Below, piece after piece: positions 23,201 to 36,300 of a DNA stretch of 64,000 nucleotides; position 1 is the stretch's first letter; every line of letters begins with the position of its first letter. The position numbers and the translations under genes are program-made. This stretch comes from Dipteris shenzhenensis (taxonomy: Eukaryota > Polypodiophyta > Polypodiopsida > Gleicheniales), in assembly GCA_047967505.1 (NCBI GenBank), contig CM106541.1; one strand, written 5' to 3'. The notes below the pieces were generated by a model. The model was not told the DNA's origin. It saw nothing but the letters and a program-made list of their open reading frames with translations, and did not search any database.

Positions 23201-25748
23201 ATGGCACAGAGCTAGCTCATTGGTGACGTGGTAGATAAGGTAACCTACCACTTCCATATGTGCTGCTGATGTGGCAAATGGGGATGGGATTGCCACATGG
23301 CAAAATTCTAACCACTAGGTCTAGCTAACCCTAAGTGACCTAGGTTGAAGCAACAATGTGTTGAGAAATATAGGCAATGACGGATGGGGTCAACGACGGC
23401 GTCTATGTTGGGGAGTGGGAGAGAAGGAGGACATCATGGAAGAGAGTGTTCTCTTTTATAGAATGGGAGAGGGGGTGTCCTAGATCATAGGCACCTCCCT
23501 ACATCAAAGAAATCAATCCCTACATCATAGGGACTCCTGAATCTAAGGCACCTCCCCATGTGGGGGCCTTTGCATTACATCATCACTTATGTCAATAACA
23601 GTTCATTGCCCTGGGATGTCCCCCTCAAATGATTGTTAGTCTTATGTGATTTTTACCTTGTTAGACCCATGGAAATTTCCCATGCATAGTCATTGTCCAT
23701 TCTCCCAATTGTAAACCAAGAGACCAAAGTCAGAGTGAGATCATGTTGGGGTGAAGATGCCCAAATGATCTATTGCTGATGCAACTAGAGTGAGTGCCAG
23801 GTTGGGATCATGAGTGTTGTCACTAGAGGTAGGCAAGCCATGAAGATTCCCATGGACTACTGCTAGGGTTGAGGTCATCAATTTGTGGGAGGGGTATGAT
23901 GGGACAGTGAACTTTTGCATAATTGCACATGTTGGAGTCACATTTCGCCCATTCCTCTTAGCAACAGCTGGGCGACCCTTTGAGCTAGCTCCAATTGAAA
24001 TTTGAGCCCAAATGCTTTAGTATTTGAGAAGAAATCGGTGAAAAACCAGTCGAGAATGCGCATTTCTCACAGACAAACCGACACGGCATTGTGCATTTCC
24101 ATGCTAGTGGATGATCTCTGGTACAAGACCTTTCTTTCTACCTAGAAAGCCCTCTTAAAGCTGCTTGCTGCTAGTTGAATTGCATCCTCCAAGTTGCTGC
24201 TATCTCTGATTGCTATTTTGGAAAGTTTTAGCTTTGAAAGGGTTAACCAAGTCAACTAAAAATTGGGGGCACACACATGATCATAGGACAAGCCCTTGAT
24301 CACACAATTCCCAACATACCCCACCTCAAGGGTTTGCCTCTTGCTATGTCAAGGATTCATCTAGACACATAGTTTCACAAGCCATCTCATGGTGGTCAAG
24401 GATAAATCTATGGCTAGGATCTCATGCTAGCAAAGGTGCCCAAGGGTGAAGGTTTACAAAAATGGGACACACACACACACACACACAAAAATTGGAATTT
24501 TTCATATATTCAAATTGCTTGATATGTCCCTTTTTTAATATATTCTTTCCTTTTGTTGATAGAATCTAGAATGTATACAAATAGTCTAGGGGAGGGTACA
24601 CTCTACCCATCGCCTACCCAAGCCAAGAAAGGGATGGGTAGTGTGTCTTTACACACAGGGTGGACACTACAAGAGAAGAAAGGGATATATTGATTACACA
24701 AGCTACGAAATGCTTAGGTGGTCTAGTGTAGGAGCTTGCCTATTGGATGGCCACTATTTGATTTTCAATGCTAGTTTTTTTACTAATATTAAATCTCCAT
24801 GTCTACAATGAGTACGAAACCTATTTTTTGAGGTATAGATACATGTACGATTTTATGATGTGGTTCCTTAGTGATTTTTTGTGATCGTTGGACAACATAG
24901 CATCTTTGTGTCCTTAGAATACGAGAGTGTGTGGGCTGGAAGGTTTTTTGGGGCGGCAAATGAGTATTCTGGAGTGCATGAATGTAAGGATTCTAACTAA
25001 TGACTTCAATATTGTTAACATATAATTATAAAAATCTTTTATTTCAATAATTGTAATTTTTAAATTGATATTTTTGTCTTGCATGAAAATAAATCGGATT
25101 ATTGGTAGTACAGAAAACACCTACCACTAATATGAGAATACATAGGCATAGACTTTTGGATTAGGAAGGTTTATGTAACCACTTCAGTAGGGGGGGATCA
25201 TGTAGATATTGTATCTTTGCATATATGACTTTGTTCTTTGATGTAACATTTTGAATTACACTCATTTAAAGAGTTGATTTTTTGCTATAGTCTGTTGCTT
25301 GCGATTAAATGCTCTTTTGTTGCATTTATTTTTAAAAGCATAAAAAATATTCTTTGAATTTAAAGGTGGGCTATGATCCCAACCTTGGTACTCGACAAGG
25401 TAGGTGTCTAACCTGTAATCAAGTACTCAAAAAATGGAGTGAAAAACATAGACAAAGCTAGGTGGAGATCCTCTCATAGAGTGGGTTGAGGTAAGGAAAA
25501 TGTAGGTGCATTGTTGCCTCCTGGGGAGTGAGCTACAAAGTAACAGAGCATGTGATAGGAGAGCTGCTAGAGTGTAGAGTAGTGGTGAAAGTTGGTATTT
25601 TTGTGAGAGCTCTTCTAGAGTGAAAGGGAAGGTTATGCTTCGTGACATCCTTTCCTTGCCTCCTTCCTTGCTCCTCCCACGTTCTCCCTCCTTGCATGCC
25701 TTCCCCAACAAGCTTCCTCTCCACTCACTCACTCCATCCACATCCCCG

Positions 25749-25819
<71 letters not shown>

Positions 25820-26808
25820 TCTTCTATTCTATTCTTTAAGGAGACTAATCCTAGACCTCATGACATGGCAAGGATTTGGAGGTTTGGGGAGGAATTCTAG
25901 AGGTAAGGAGGAGGAGGAGGAGGAAGGTTCGGGAAGGGACGAAGGTTCGAGGGAGAGAGGAGAACATTTAAGAAGCCACGTGGCGAGTGGTGGAGGGGAC
26001 AAACTATCACGGTGAGACAAAGCAAAGAAGGTGACACATGGCAAGGCGATGCAGGAGCACTAGAGCAGGGAGACTACGTGGTGCGGGAGGAAGTAAATGT
26101 GGGGAAGGCCAATAAATGCGATGAGTAGATTCGTGGCACCATGTGGCATGAGGACACACATGCGGGACCTACTGAATTGCACGAGCAATCACGCCATGTG
26201 ACATGACAAGGCTTGACACGATGATGTTGCATTGGCACCATGGCAATAGTCCAACTACAATTAGTGACAACGCTGATAGACTAATGGATCAATGAGTGCA
26301 TAGACCAAGTCACCAAAGAGGAGCGAAAAACTAGACTCGAGGCTAGAGGTTGGACTCTGGAGCCCAGAAATAGACTTTGGACAACAGAGTCCAGAGTCTA
26401 CGACTCTGCAACACGACCGTCGGCAAGCGTGACAGCCCACTGCATGCAACAGAACCATCGGCCATGATCATGGGAAACGATGAGGAATGATTGTAGTCAT
26501 GCCACGTGTCACGCGCAAGACTCAACAATATTGGGTAACTCGCGTTGGTGATTGAGGTGGCCACTACAATGGTGACTGAGGTAGCACAGCAACCACTACG
26601 CCACCACGGGCAACACACTACGCCACGTGGCAGAGCAGCGAGGAGGCTGCCTCTTCTCAATGGTATATATATGTATATATATATATATAATATACACAAA
26701 TATATATATTTATCTATATAAATACAAATAAATACACACACAATTCTCAAATACACACACACACAATACATAGAAATAAATATATCTAAATATAAATCAA
26801 TAATATAA

Positions 26809-26839
<31 letters not shown>

Positions 26840-26953
26840 GCTTCGTCTGTATGGACGATCAAAATACAAGCTGAGAGAAATATATATATATATATATATA
26901 TACATATATATAAAATACGTTTTTAAATAAATTTATATTTATATAACTATAAC

Positions 26954-26991
<38 letters not shown>

Positions 26992-27318
26992 GACAGATAG
27001 ATACACACACACACAGAGCACACACACACGCGCGTGCGCGGCAATATCGAATAGTTGAAAATTTGTGGAAGGGTTTCTTTTAAAGGTACTGATCGTAGAC
27101 ATAGCTCTTCATCTATGGTGCCAAATTCCTTTTGGAGATTCCAAAGGGAAGGGGGAATATCAAATAGTTGAAAATTTGTGGATATAAAACTATCCATCCT
27201 GACACTTGAATATTCACAGGAGTTAGCAAGCTTGCTGCTGCAAGGAATGAATTGCTTCGATGCAAATCAATGTCTTTTGTTAAAAAGCTAATGTGTGTGT
27301 GTGTGTGTGTGTGTGTAG

Positions 27319-27350
<32 letters not shown>

Positions 27351-30300
27351 AGAACAGCTCTAAAGCCTCCCGCGACCAGCCTGTGAGCATCCGCTCCCTG
27401 TTGCGCTGCATCAACGCCCAAAAATCGGTCTTTTGGAGCAGTCATCAGCCACCGTACAGCCCGTCAAACTTCCGTACAGATTCCGTACAGCTGCACGGCC
27501 TGTACGGCCAATTCCGCCTGCCGCAGGTTGCTGCTTCCACTTCATCTCCAGTTCTTGGATCGTTTTCCACGTAGGGTTCTGCTTGCGGACTACATCTACG
27601 CACTGATCTTGAAGGCCTTCGCTCCCATTTCTCTCCTCTTCAGTCTTTGGGTCTGCTGCACCTTTCCCATCACCAAAATCTTCCCTTTTCCTCGGAAATA
27701 TAGTTCATCTGGGGTTTTTTACTGGTTTTTTCTCTCTTTTTCCTCTACAAAACTTTTTTTTTTTAATTAATCTTCTCTCGACCTCTACATCCCTCTTTCC
27801 CTTTTTTCTTCTTTCAAATATACTCTTTTTCTCTTCTCTGTGGGCTTCCTGTGGGCTTTTTTTGGGACTGGTTTTTTTCCTCACTACCACTTTACAGGTA
27901 CCTTCTTTCTAAGTTCCTTTTTTTACAAAGCTATGGCTGAATATTCCTATGAAAAAACCTTTCAAAAGGAACGTTCTATTCCCTACAAGAAGCAAAAGCA
28001 CGCTGAGGGTCAGCATGACCCGGTACATGATACTCTTGAGGCCCAACTGGTCTATGATGTCATGCATGAAGGATTTGCAGACACAAGGAAAGAGTGGAAA
28101 GACTCGGTTCCATCAGTTGGCCTTATGGTGGAAGTAGATGAAATTGTGGATCCAGTCAGAGAATATGCTAAAAATGCAGTCATTTAATTTTTTCCAGGCC
28201 GGATGCCACCTGTTGCAGAGATAGGCAACTGGTTGACTCGCACACTGGCTGGCTCGTTTGTTCGCAAAGTGCACTATGCAGCCAGGGGTTTTTTTGAGGT
28301 TATTATGGTGGATGAGATACACAGACAAATGCTTTTGGAACATTCGCCCCTCTTTTTTGGGCAGCAAATGGTGCATGTACTGCCATGGTCTCCCACAAGG
28401 GATTATCAGGCTTTAATCCGACACAAATGCCCGGTCTAGGTTGAGGTTGTAGACTTCCCACAATGCATGGCCTCACTCTTGCCTAAAATTGCAGCATCTT
28501 TAGGCAAAGTGGTCTGCCCACCACGGCCTAATGGCAACTCGAATCGATTTTGCATTCTCTGGGATACTGATAATCCCACACCTGACTCCTATTCAGTCAC
28601 GGTGAATAATGTGGACATGGGAAGTGTTTTTTACAAACTGAAATGGGGATTATTTGCAGGGGCTTGTTTTGACTGCAAAAAATCTGGACACATGGCTTCA
28701 CAGTGTCCAATGAATCAGCATAAAATGCCTCCTGCTTCTTTGCCGGTTCAAATGCCTACCAAAGATGCTCCTACCTCTATTGCAAATAGAAACAAAGGTA
28801 GTAGACAATTTTCTAGAATTCAGGATAAAGGCAAAGCTCCAGTTGTTTCAAATGGGAATGTTTCTTCACATTCACCTCCTGCTATTCAACCCTCCACAAA
28901 AGGACAGAAACCTCCAACTGATGGATGGCAAAGTCCAAGAAAAGTTATTTCTGCTCGAAGACTTCACCCCCTCGCACTTGGAATGGTGCGCCTTCTAGTG
29001 GAAACACCCCACAGGTCAATACAGGAATTGGGATCACATGGGCTGCAGTGACAACTAGCAGAACACTCTTCCTTGAAGAAGAGGTTGCTACTTTGCTGTC
29101 TACTCCTCAGGTGGATACTTCTACTCAGGGAAGAGGCCTTGACCCTGAGATAGAAATGCAGGGCTGACATCAATGAAATTTACTGTTGTACATAGTTGTT
29201 ATATTGCTATAAATATCTGTAAATATGACTGCTCATATCAAATGTTTTACACTCAATGTCAAGGGGATGTGTGACACTAGGAAATGGAAAACAGTGTGGC
29301 TGTACATCAACAGATTTCAGCCTGACATAGTGGCATTACAAGAACACAACCAACATGTCTATGCAGGAAAGACAGGACACTACTATGGCTATGATATTTT
29401 CTATGCTGGGAAGCACTCTTTCTCAGGGGTGGTCTTTCTGATCAAACATGAGCTTCACCCAGTTATTGCTTTGAATGACAACAAAGGCAGATGGCTTGTT
29501 CTTCAATGCATTATTCGAGGAGAGGTGTTTGAATTTGCTTCTGTTTATGCACCTCAATCCTCTAGAGAAAGAACTGCAGTTTGAGATGCCATGCAACAAT
29601 ATCCATGGAGATATCATGCCTTTATATGTGGGGATTTCAATAATGCTCCTCAACAGGGTGACAATACCTCCAGACATACTCATATGTTAACCCCTGAAAG
29701 ACATGCATGGTCTCAATTACTGATGCGTCTGGATTTGGTTGACCTTTGGAAGGAATTGCAGCCTTTATCACCTGGATACACCTTCCAACATAATGCCCTT
29801 TCTACTTATCAGGCACATCTCGATCGATGGTATAGTGTAGCTCCGCAACAAAATGGGGATTTTACGTGTAAAATGTGGATTGATTATGCCTTTGCGCATT
29901 CAGATCATGCACCTCTATGGTTGCGGTTATCCTTTCATGCTATGCCAGATGATAGATTGCCACAAAGGCGACATCTAATCGTGAACAATAGCTACTTGCA
30001 ACATGCTGCTTTCAAGGCCATGGTTGCTGAAGCATCTCATTCTCTGTCTTCTCGCAGCCATATTCATATTGATGATGCCTGGGATTCTTTTGTTTCCAAA
30101 ATGCAAGTAGTGATTTGAGGTTATGGCAAGTCTTACATGAAGACTATGAGGGAAACTATTGCTCAGGCCAAACTCACTTGTCAGGACCTCACTGAACTCA
30201 GCCATCTTCGTTCGTTGTCCTTGCATGAGCAAACAACACTATCCCAGGCCAAACATTGTCTTAAACTCAATGATCACAGGAAACTGGCTAAATGGGAGAC

Positions 30301-33300
30301 TAGAGCAAGACGAAGAGCCTTTACAGATAAAGGCTGCTCTTCCAAAGAATTTTTCAAAAGCTTGCATCAGAGGAGATTAAAAACAGAAATTTGCAGGGTG
30401 CTCATGCCTGATGGATCATGGACCACCTCGAGGTCACAGCTTGCTTCTGTTTGTGTGCATCATTTCGCTCAACAGCAATTTGGCTCTGCAGTTCCTCCCT
30501 CACAGCAGGTTTTGGTTGCACGAAATTTACTGTTGCAGCATGTTTCTCCTATTATTTCCACTACTCAAGCTTTGGAATTGGAGGAACCTTTTACTGAGAG
30601 GGAACTGTCAGATGCAATCAAATCCCGCGGCAGATGGAAATCTCCAGGATGGGATGGTCTTACATTCGAGTTTTTTCTAGAATATTGGCCTCTTTTGAAG
30701 CATACATTGCTACATATGGTGAATGCTGCACAGCAAAATCAGAAAATGCCAGACACATGGAAGAGAGGTCTTTTTAAACTCCTTCCAAAAAAGCAAATTT
30801 GTGAATCTTTGGCAGACTGGAGCCGCCGGTTATTTACGAAGTCACTACAAAAATGATTGTCGATCGGCTAAAGGGGTTTTTACATGATGGGTTGCATCCT
30901 GCCCAATATGGCTTTGTCCCGCGTAGGCATATCACAGATAACATTGCTAATGCCTATGTTGGAATTGAATATGCCAAATACACGCAACAGGATGTTTTAT
31001 TATTGCAAGTTGATATTGCCAAAGCCTTTGATACTGTTAAGTGGGATTTTATTTCATCGACTATGCAGGCATTGGGATTTGGCACAAAAATGCAGCAAGT
31101 TATCACTTGGCTATATCAAGATAGTAAAGCTGCCTGCATACTTTCAGGGGATATTTCTACATCCTAGACTCTTGGTTGTTCTGTTAGGCAAGGATGTCCC
31201 CTAAGTGCTTTACTTTTTGCCATAGTCACTCATCCAATGCTTCAATATCTCGACCACCTTTTGGACCCATTCAAGAACCCAGACGTTCTTATTTTCTCTC
31301 CTTCAAAGGCATTTCATCTGTGGCGGATGTACTTCCAGATGATGGCACACTTCTATCTTTTTCTATGGCTGCTAGCAAATACGGTTTGAAAGCTCATTAT
31401 CGTCCTTTATGGCACAGGATTTCAGCAATGCTTCGACCGTTCTTGCCGGTACCTCACTTGGAACTTCAGAATAGGCTTGAGAATTGGTTTTTACTCTCTT
31501 CCTCCTCTTCAGCCCGTCCCTTGAAGCTCTCACATATCACAGTGTCATCTCTGTATAATTACCTCCGCCTTGGATTTCTGACAGAGCAAATACTGTTTGG
31601 CATATGGATCGCCCACTAAAGTGGTGGAGAAAACGGCTGCCTCTCCTTTGGCATTACAAAGTCCCTCTTCGGCAATAGCTTTTCCTTTGGCGAGTCCTGC
31701 TTGGCATTTTTCCATCTGGCCAGTTACTCGCACACAGACATATTGCTCCGACTGCTTGTCACAGATGCCTGCACTCTACTGAATCTCTGCTTCACATCTT
31801 TTGGTTCTGTCCACATACTTGTGACTTCATCGCTCTCATCCGACAGAGGCTTCGAGCGAGATTTCCTACTGTTACTTTTGGCAGACTTTTCTGGTTGTTT
31901 GATTTTCATCCAGAGAGACAAAGTTTTGACTTATTTTTTGTATGGGTACGCTACTGGGCACTATGGACTTTATGGATGGACAGAAATCATAGAGTCTTTG
32001 GTGATCCACTTTTTTCGTTTTTTATTTTTTTCAAACGATCTCTACAGCAATCTTTCTATGATTGTGTTCAGACTCGTTTGATTGATCAGGATATGTATAC
32101 AGCTTATACTGGGATCTTTAGTTGAGTAGTAGTTACTTCATTTTCGAAGTAACTATGAATGTAATTATTTTACAGCAATAAAAGATTTCTTCTCACAAAA
32201 AAAAGTGTGTGTAGAGAGAGAGTTCGGGCATACAATCTCATGAAATTGGGAATTGGATACATACATGATGTGGTAGATGATCAGGGCTATGTCTTATCTT
32301 TTCCTCAGGCCACTGCTGCCTATGCATTGGGAATGCATCATAGATCTATATGGAAGAAAATTGCTGATTTATTACATCCTTTTCTACCTGTTCCTCCTGT
32401 GGCTGACACAGACAGGCTTACGGATTGGCAATTGCAACCCTCTGCTACATGCACTCATCCTGTTCCTCTTCCTGCCTCAACCTCCATCAAAGCCTATAGG
32501 CTTCTTCAGCCTGCTCCATGGATTCGGCAATATGCTAATTCTCTGTGGCATATAAGGAAGCCCCTCTCATGGTGGCGGAAGAATCTCAGGATGTTATGGA
32601 AGTGTAAAATGCCATTGAAACAAAGACTTTTTCTTTGGAGATGTATGACAAGCACATTGTCAGTGGGGGTCACACTTGCTAAACGTCGCATTGCACCATC
32701 CACATGTTTAAGATGTCAGGCTCCTTCACAGACTGTTCTTCATTTGCTTTGGCACTGCCCGTGTTCTAGGATCCTCCTCAGGAGAATTTCAGATCATCTT
32801 CGGCTCCGTTTCCCGAGTCACAGATTTGGGAAACATTTCTAGCTCTTTGGCATATTTATGAGGTCTTTGTCTCAATACTCACTATTTCTCTCTTGGGTGA
32901 GATATTGGGCTCTTTGGACAATCTAGAGTGAGCATAATTTGGCATACTTGGGTCGGCAGATCCACAAGTCATATGAATCTTTTCGAGCCTCATTGCGGCA
33001 ATCCTTATATGATGCCTACCATGAGGGTGATATGGATGCTTCTTGCATAGAGCTTTTCTTTTTATGTTTCTGATCTTTGGGATACTCTCCATTTCGGAGA
33101 CCTCCCATGTTATGCTCTAGCCGGGATAGCATGACCTCAGATAGATCGGTGGGCATTTTCTCTTAGATGACCAACTTTTGTAATAGTTAATGTGCGTAAT
33201 TGAAATGGTCAAGAGAAGTAACTGCCAAGGTCCTAGGTGAGGGCGGAATGGCATTGACTAGATAGTTCTGAGTGCTAAGGCCTAGGTGCACCTAAATGTG

Positions 33301-36300
33301 CAATAATGCCAAGGGGCAAGTGGTTTTTAATGTGCCCCAAGAGAGGGGTAAAAAGGTGCACCAAGTGGAGAGGCTATAATGATGACATTTGGCAAGGAGA
33401 ACTATCTAGGGAATTGAGGGTCTCATGGATAGGTATGAATGAAATAACGTACGTAATCTGACAATTTACTATCCTTGAGAATAGGCTGGGTGGAATAACA
33501 GATAGCCATCGCCCGTGATTGTTTCAACGACGAGCAAGAGATTCAGGCAGCAGATAAAGTCGTTTACATTTTGGTATCAGAGCAAGGCTAGAGGATGGAA
33601 GGGGGATTCGTGAAGAGATGAAGCGATGGAGCGCAAGGTTCTCGGAAGGTGAGGGGAGGATCGTTGGCTGTCCGTGACGCGGGTCTATACAAGCGAATCT
33701 ATGGAAGCCCGTGAGGCGTTGACGAAGAGATCGACGGGTCGTTGACGTGGATATTCGTCGGTAAAGGCGTAGGTACATAATTTGACGTTTGCGTGGAAAT
33801 CGACGTAACGCAGCGAGGCGTTTGCGGCTTTGCACAGACAATTCGAGATTTCAGGTGGACGAGGATCGACGGTCGAATTCTGTTTGGTGTTTTACGGTGA
33901 CGGAGTTTCTGGCGACGCCTGTTCGGTGGCGCTTTGGACGATTGACGGAGAAGGCTAGTTGGGGTCCCGTAACGTGCTAATGCGCCAGTGGCCTATGAAG
34001 GATCTAATTAACTCACGCGACGGAGGATCACGCTCCTACAGCGAAGCAGCAGGGATCCAAAGGCAGCCTTCGAGGAGAAATCATGGAGCTCTTTCTCCCC
34101 GTACAGTTTTTTGTTTTCATATGGTCTTGTGATTTCTGCACTGTAGAAGAGGAAAAAAAAAAACAGGAAAGCAGAACAGAAGTGAAGGGTGTATATATTG
34201 GTTAATTGAGTTTCAGAGAAAAAAAAAAAAAGAAGAAAAAAAGAAGAAAAGACTTTAAAATTATTTATTTTTTTTAAAAAAAACCCATCTTCCATTGTGA
34301 ACGTATGGAGGCAGAAGGGCAGAATTCAAGAGTGAATCCTAGTGAGTCTAGAGTACAGTCTACACAACAGATGTCACATCATGCAGCACCTACATTGATT
34401 GGTAGGATTTCGATATTAGAGGATGCTTTACAGCAGATTATGAACCAGCAGCTTCAAGTGAATGCTGGTCAAAATGAGATCAGGGAGATGGTGCAAGCCT
34501 TGTCGGCTAGACCATCTAGAACTGACAAGGGCAAAGCTCCAGCAGAGCCAGAGCCCAGTATACATTCCTTAGAGCACGCAAGGGTCAAAGTGCCTAATAT
34601 CGCTAATTATAGACCGGAGAAGTACGCTGGTCGGATGACCGAGCGCAGCTCTGATGTGATCGAGGTTTGGTTACACAAGTGGGAAGAAGCCTTCGCCATT
34701 TGTGAGATTAGATCCGATCTAAAGAAAATCCGCGAGGCCACACACCTGTTTATTGAGGCAGCGGACAGATGGTGGATAAAGCAACAGAAGGATCAAGTTG
34801 CTCCAACCACCTGGGAAGGGTTTAAAGCTGAATTCAAGAAACACTTTCTCCCACCTGATGAAGAATCCCGATCCTGGGATGCTTATAGAAATCTTCGTCA
34901 GAGGAGTCTGTCAGTGGCAGAGTACACTGACAAATTCAGGGAATGTGTCATGAAAATAACCGACCCTCTCCCTATGTCGGTTCAGTTAAAAGACTATATC
35001 TATGGACTGAACGACAAAATCAAAATGGAAGTTCGGGCTAAATATGTGACTACACTAGATGAATCTATAGCAGTAGCCCTGAACTATGAGGACGCCAGAG
35101 GCAGATCTGGTGGAGTTGTGCAGGCAGGGACTCAGTATGAGTACCCGAGAAAAGGGGGATTTCAGAGGAAATGGATTTCAAAGACAAGTGTCTCGCAGCC
35201 AAGTGGCCAAACCAAGCAGGTAAAGCCGGTTGAGGGACCAGTAAAAACAAGTACCACCGTTGGGGTGAAAAGGAAAATAACTCCAATGGCAGCCCGGGCT
35301 TGGTCAAAGTCCTCGTTGACCCCTAAACAAAAAGAGAAAGCTAGAAAAGAAGGATTGTGCTTCGGCTGCCTTCAGCGACATCAGTGGAAGGGTTGTCCAC
35401 TGAATAAAGACCGTCGCACGGCTGATATGATAATATCTGAATGCGACGTAGAAATGCAGGAGAGTCCCAATGCAGAACATATGCAGATGCAACTGGCGGG
35501 ACCTTCTCAGAGGTTAGCACCTTGTTTGTTATGTGTATCTGTTGCTAAGTTAGTGACGAGTGCACCTGATAACATCCTATCTAAGCCCGCAGCAACGGGG
35601 TATACGGCCTTTAATGATACGGAGTTAATTAAAATGAAAGGGCAAGTGGCCAGTCATGATGTCATTGTGTTGTTTAACTCGGCGTCAACTCACAATGTGA
35701 TTAACTCCAAGCTCGCGAAGAGGCTGAAATTAAAGACAAGTCCATCTGACTATGCGTATACAGTCAGGATGGCAGATGGAAGTTCAACTGAAGTATGGGA
35801 CCAAAGGGTTACCCAGTTGGAGCTTCGGATTCAGGACTATGCTTAGAAGCTTGATTTTGAAATGACCAAGCTTGCTCATGCAGATATAGCCCTGGGTATG
35901 GCGTGGCATTCTAGGAAGAATCCAGCCATTGATTGGAAAAAGCACGTATATCAATTCAAGATGAATGATGTGCTTTATGTCTTGCGAGGTGAAAAAGATA
36001 TACCTCAGGGACCGTTGGTTTCCGTGATGGAAATCAGAAAAGCTCAAGTAGAGTTTTTATTCCTTTGCACAGCATCGGTAGAGCTGGTGGATGATTCTTC
36101 GGCTAGCACTGATGTTACGCAAAGTGGTGAGATGGCCAAGTTGGCTAATCTTATAACAGAGGAGTTCTCTGAATGTTTTAGGGATGAACTACCTTATGGG
36201 TTACCTCCAGAGCGAAAAGTTCAGCATAAGATTGAACTGATCCCGGGGGCAGAACCTGTAAATAGACCTCCCTATAGAATGAGTTTTGCTGAAGAAGCGG

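Larger units (their letters stand above)
24317..27350. other. Copia-A internal remnant and microsatellite-rich DNA
   Basis: The first bases are the copia-A purine tract and untranslated 3' region. Beyond about 24500 I recognise no domain. Several microsatellites occur: CT then TA at 25748-25819, and TA, GA, AT and TG tracts between 26660 and 27010. GC-rich, CACGTGG-like words lie at 25970-26640. Open frames across these tracts are artefacts of low complexity. Confidence 0.5.
27351..32204 (+). mobile_element. L1-like LINE, near full length but broken
   Basis: A 5' untranslated region, ORF1 with a CCHC finger, ORF2 with endonuclease and partial reverse transcriptase, a zf-RVT region, AATAAA (32177) and a short poly-A (32197-32204) lie in order. 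It is flanked by GT/GA tracts (before 27351 and at 32205-32222), consistent with a target-site duplication within a microsatellite. In-frame stops, frameshifts and a deletion that removes the catalytic F/Y-ADD box make it inactive. Confidence 0.88.

Noticed and set aside
25620-26015. 131-residue frame across the CT/TA tract
   Set aside because: It is mostly Ser-Leu and Tyr-Ile translations of the dinucleotide repeat.
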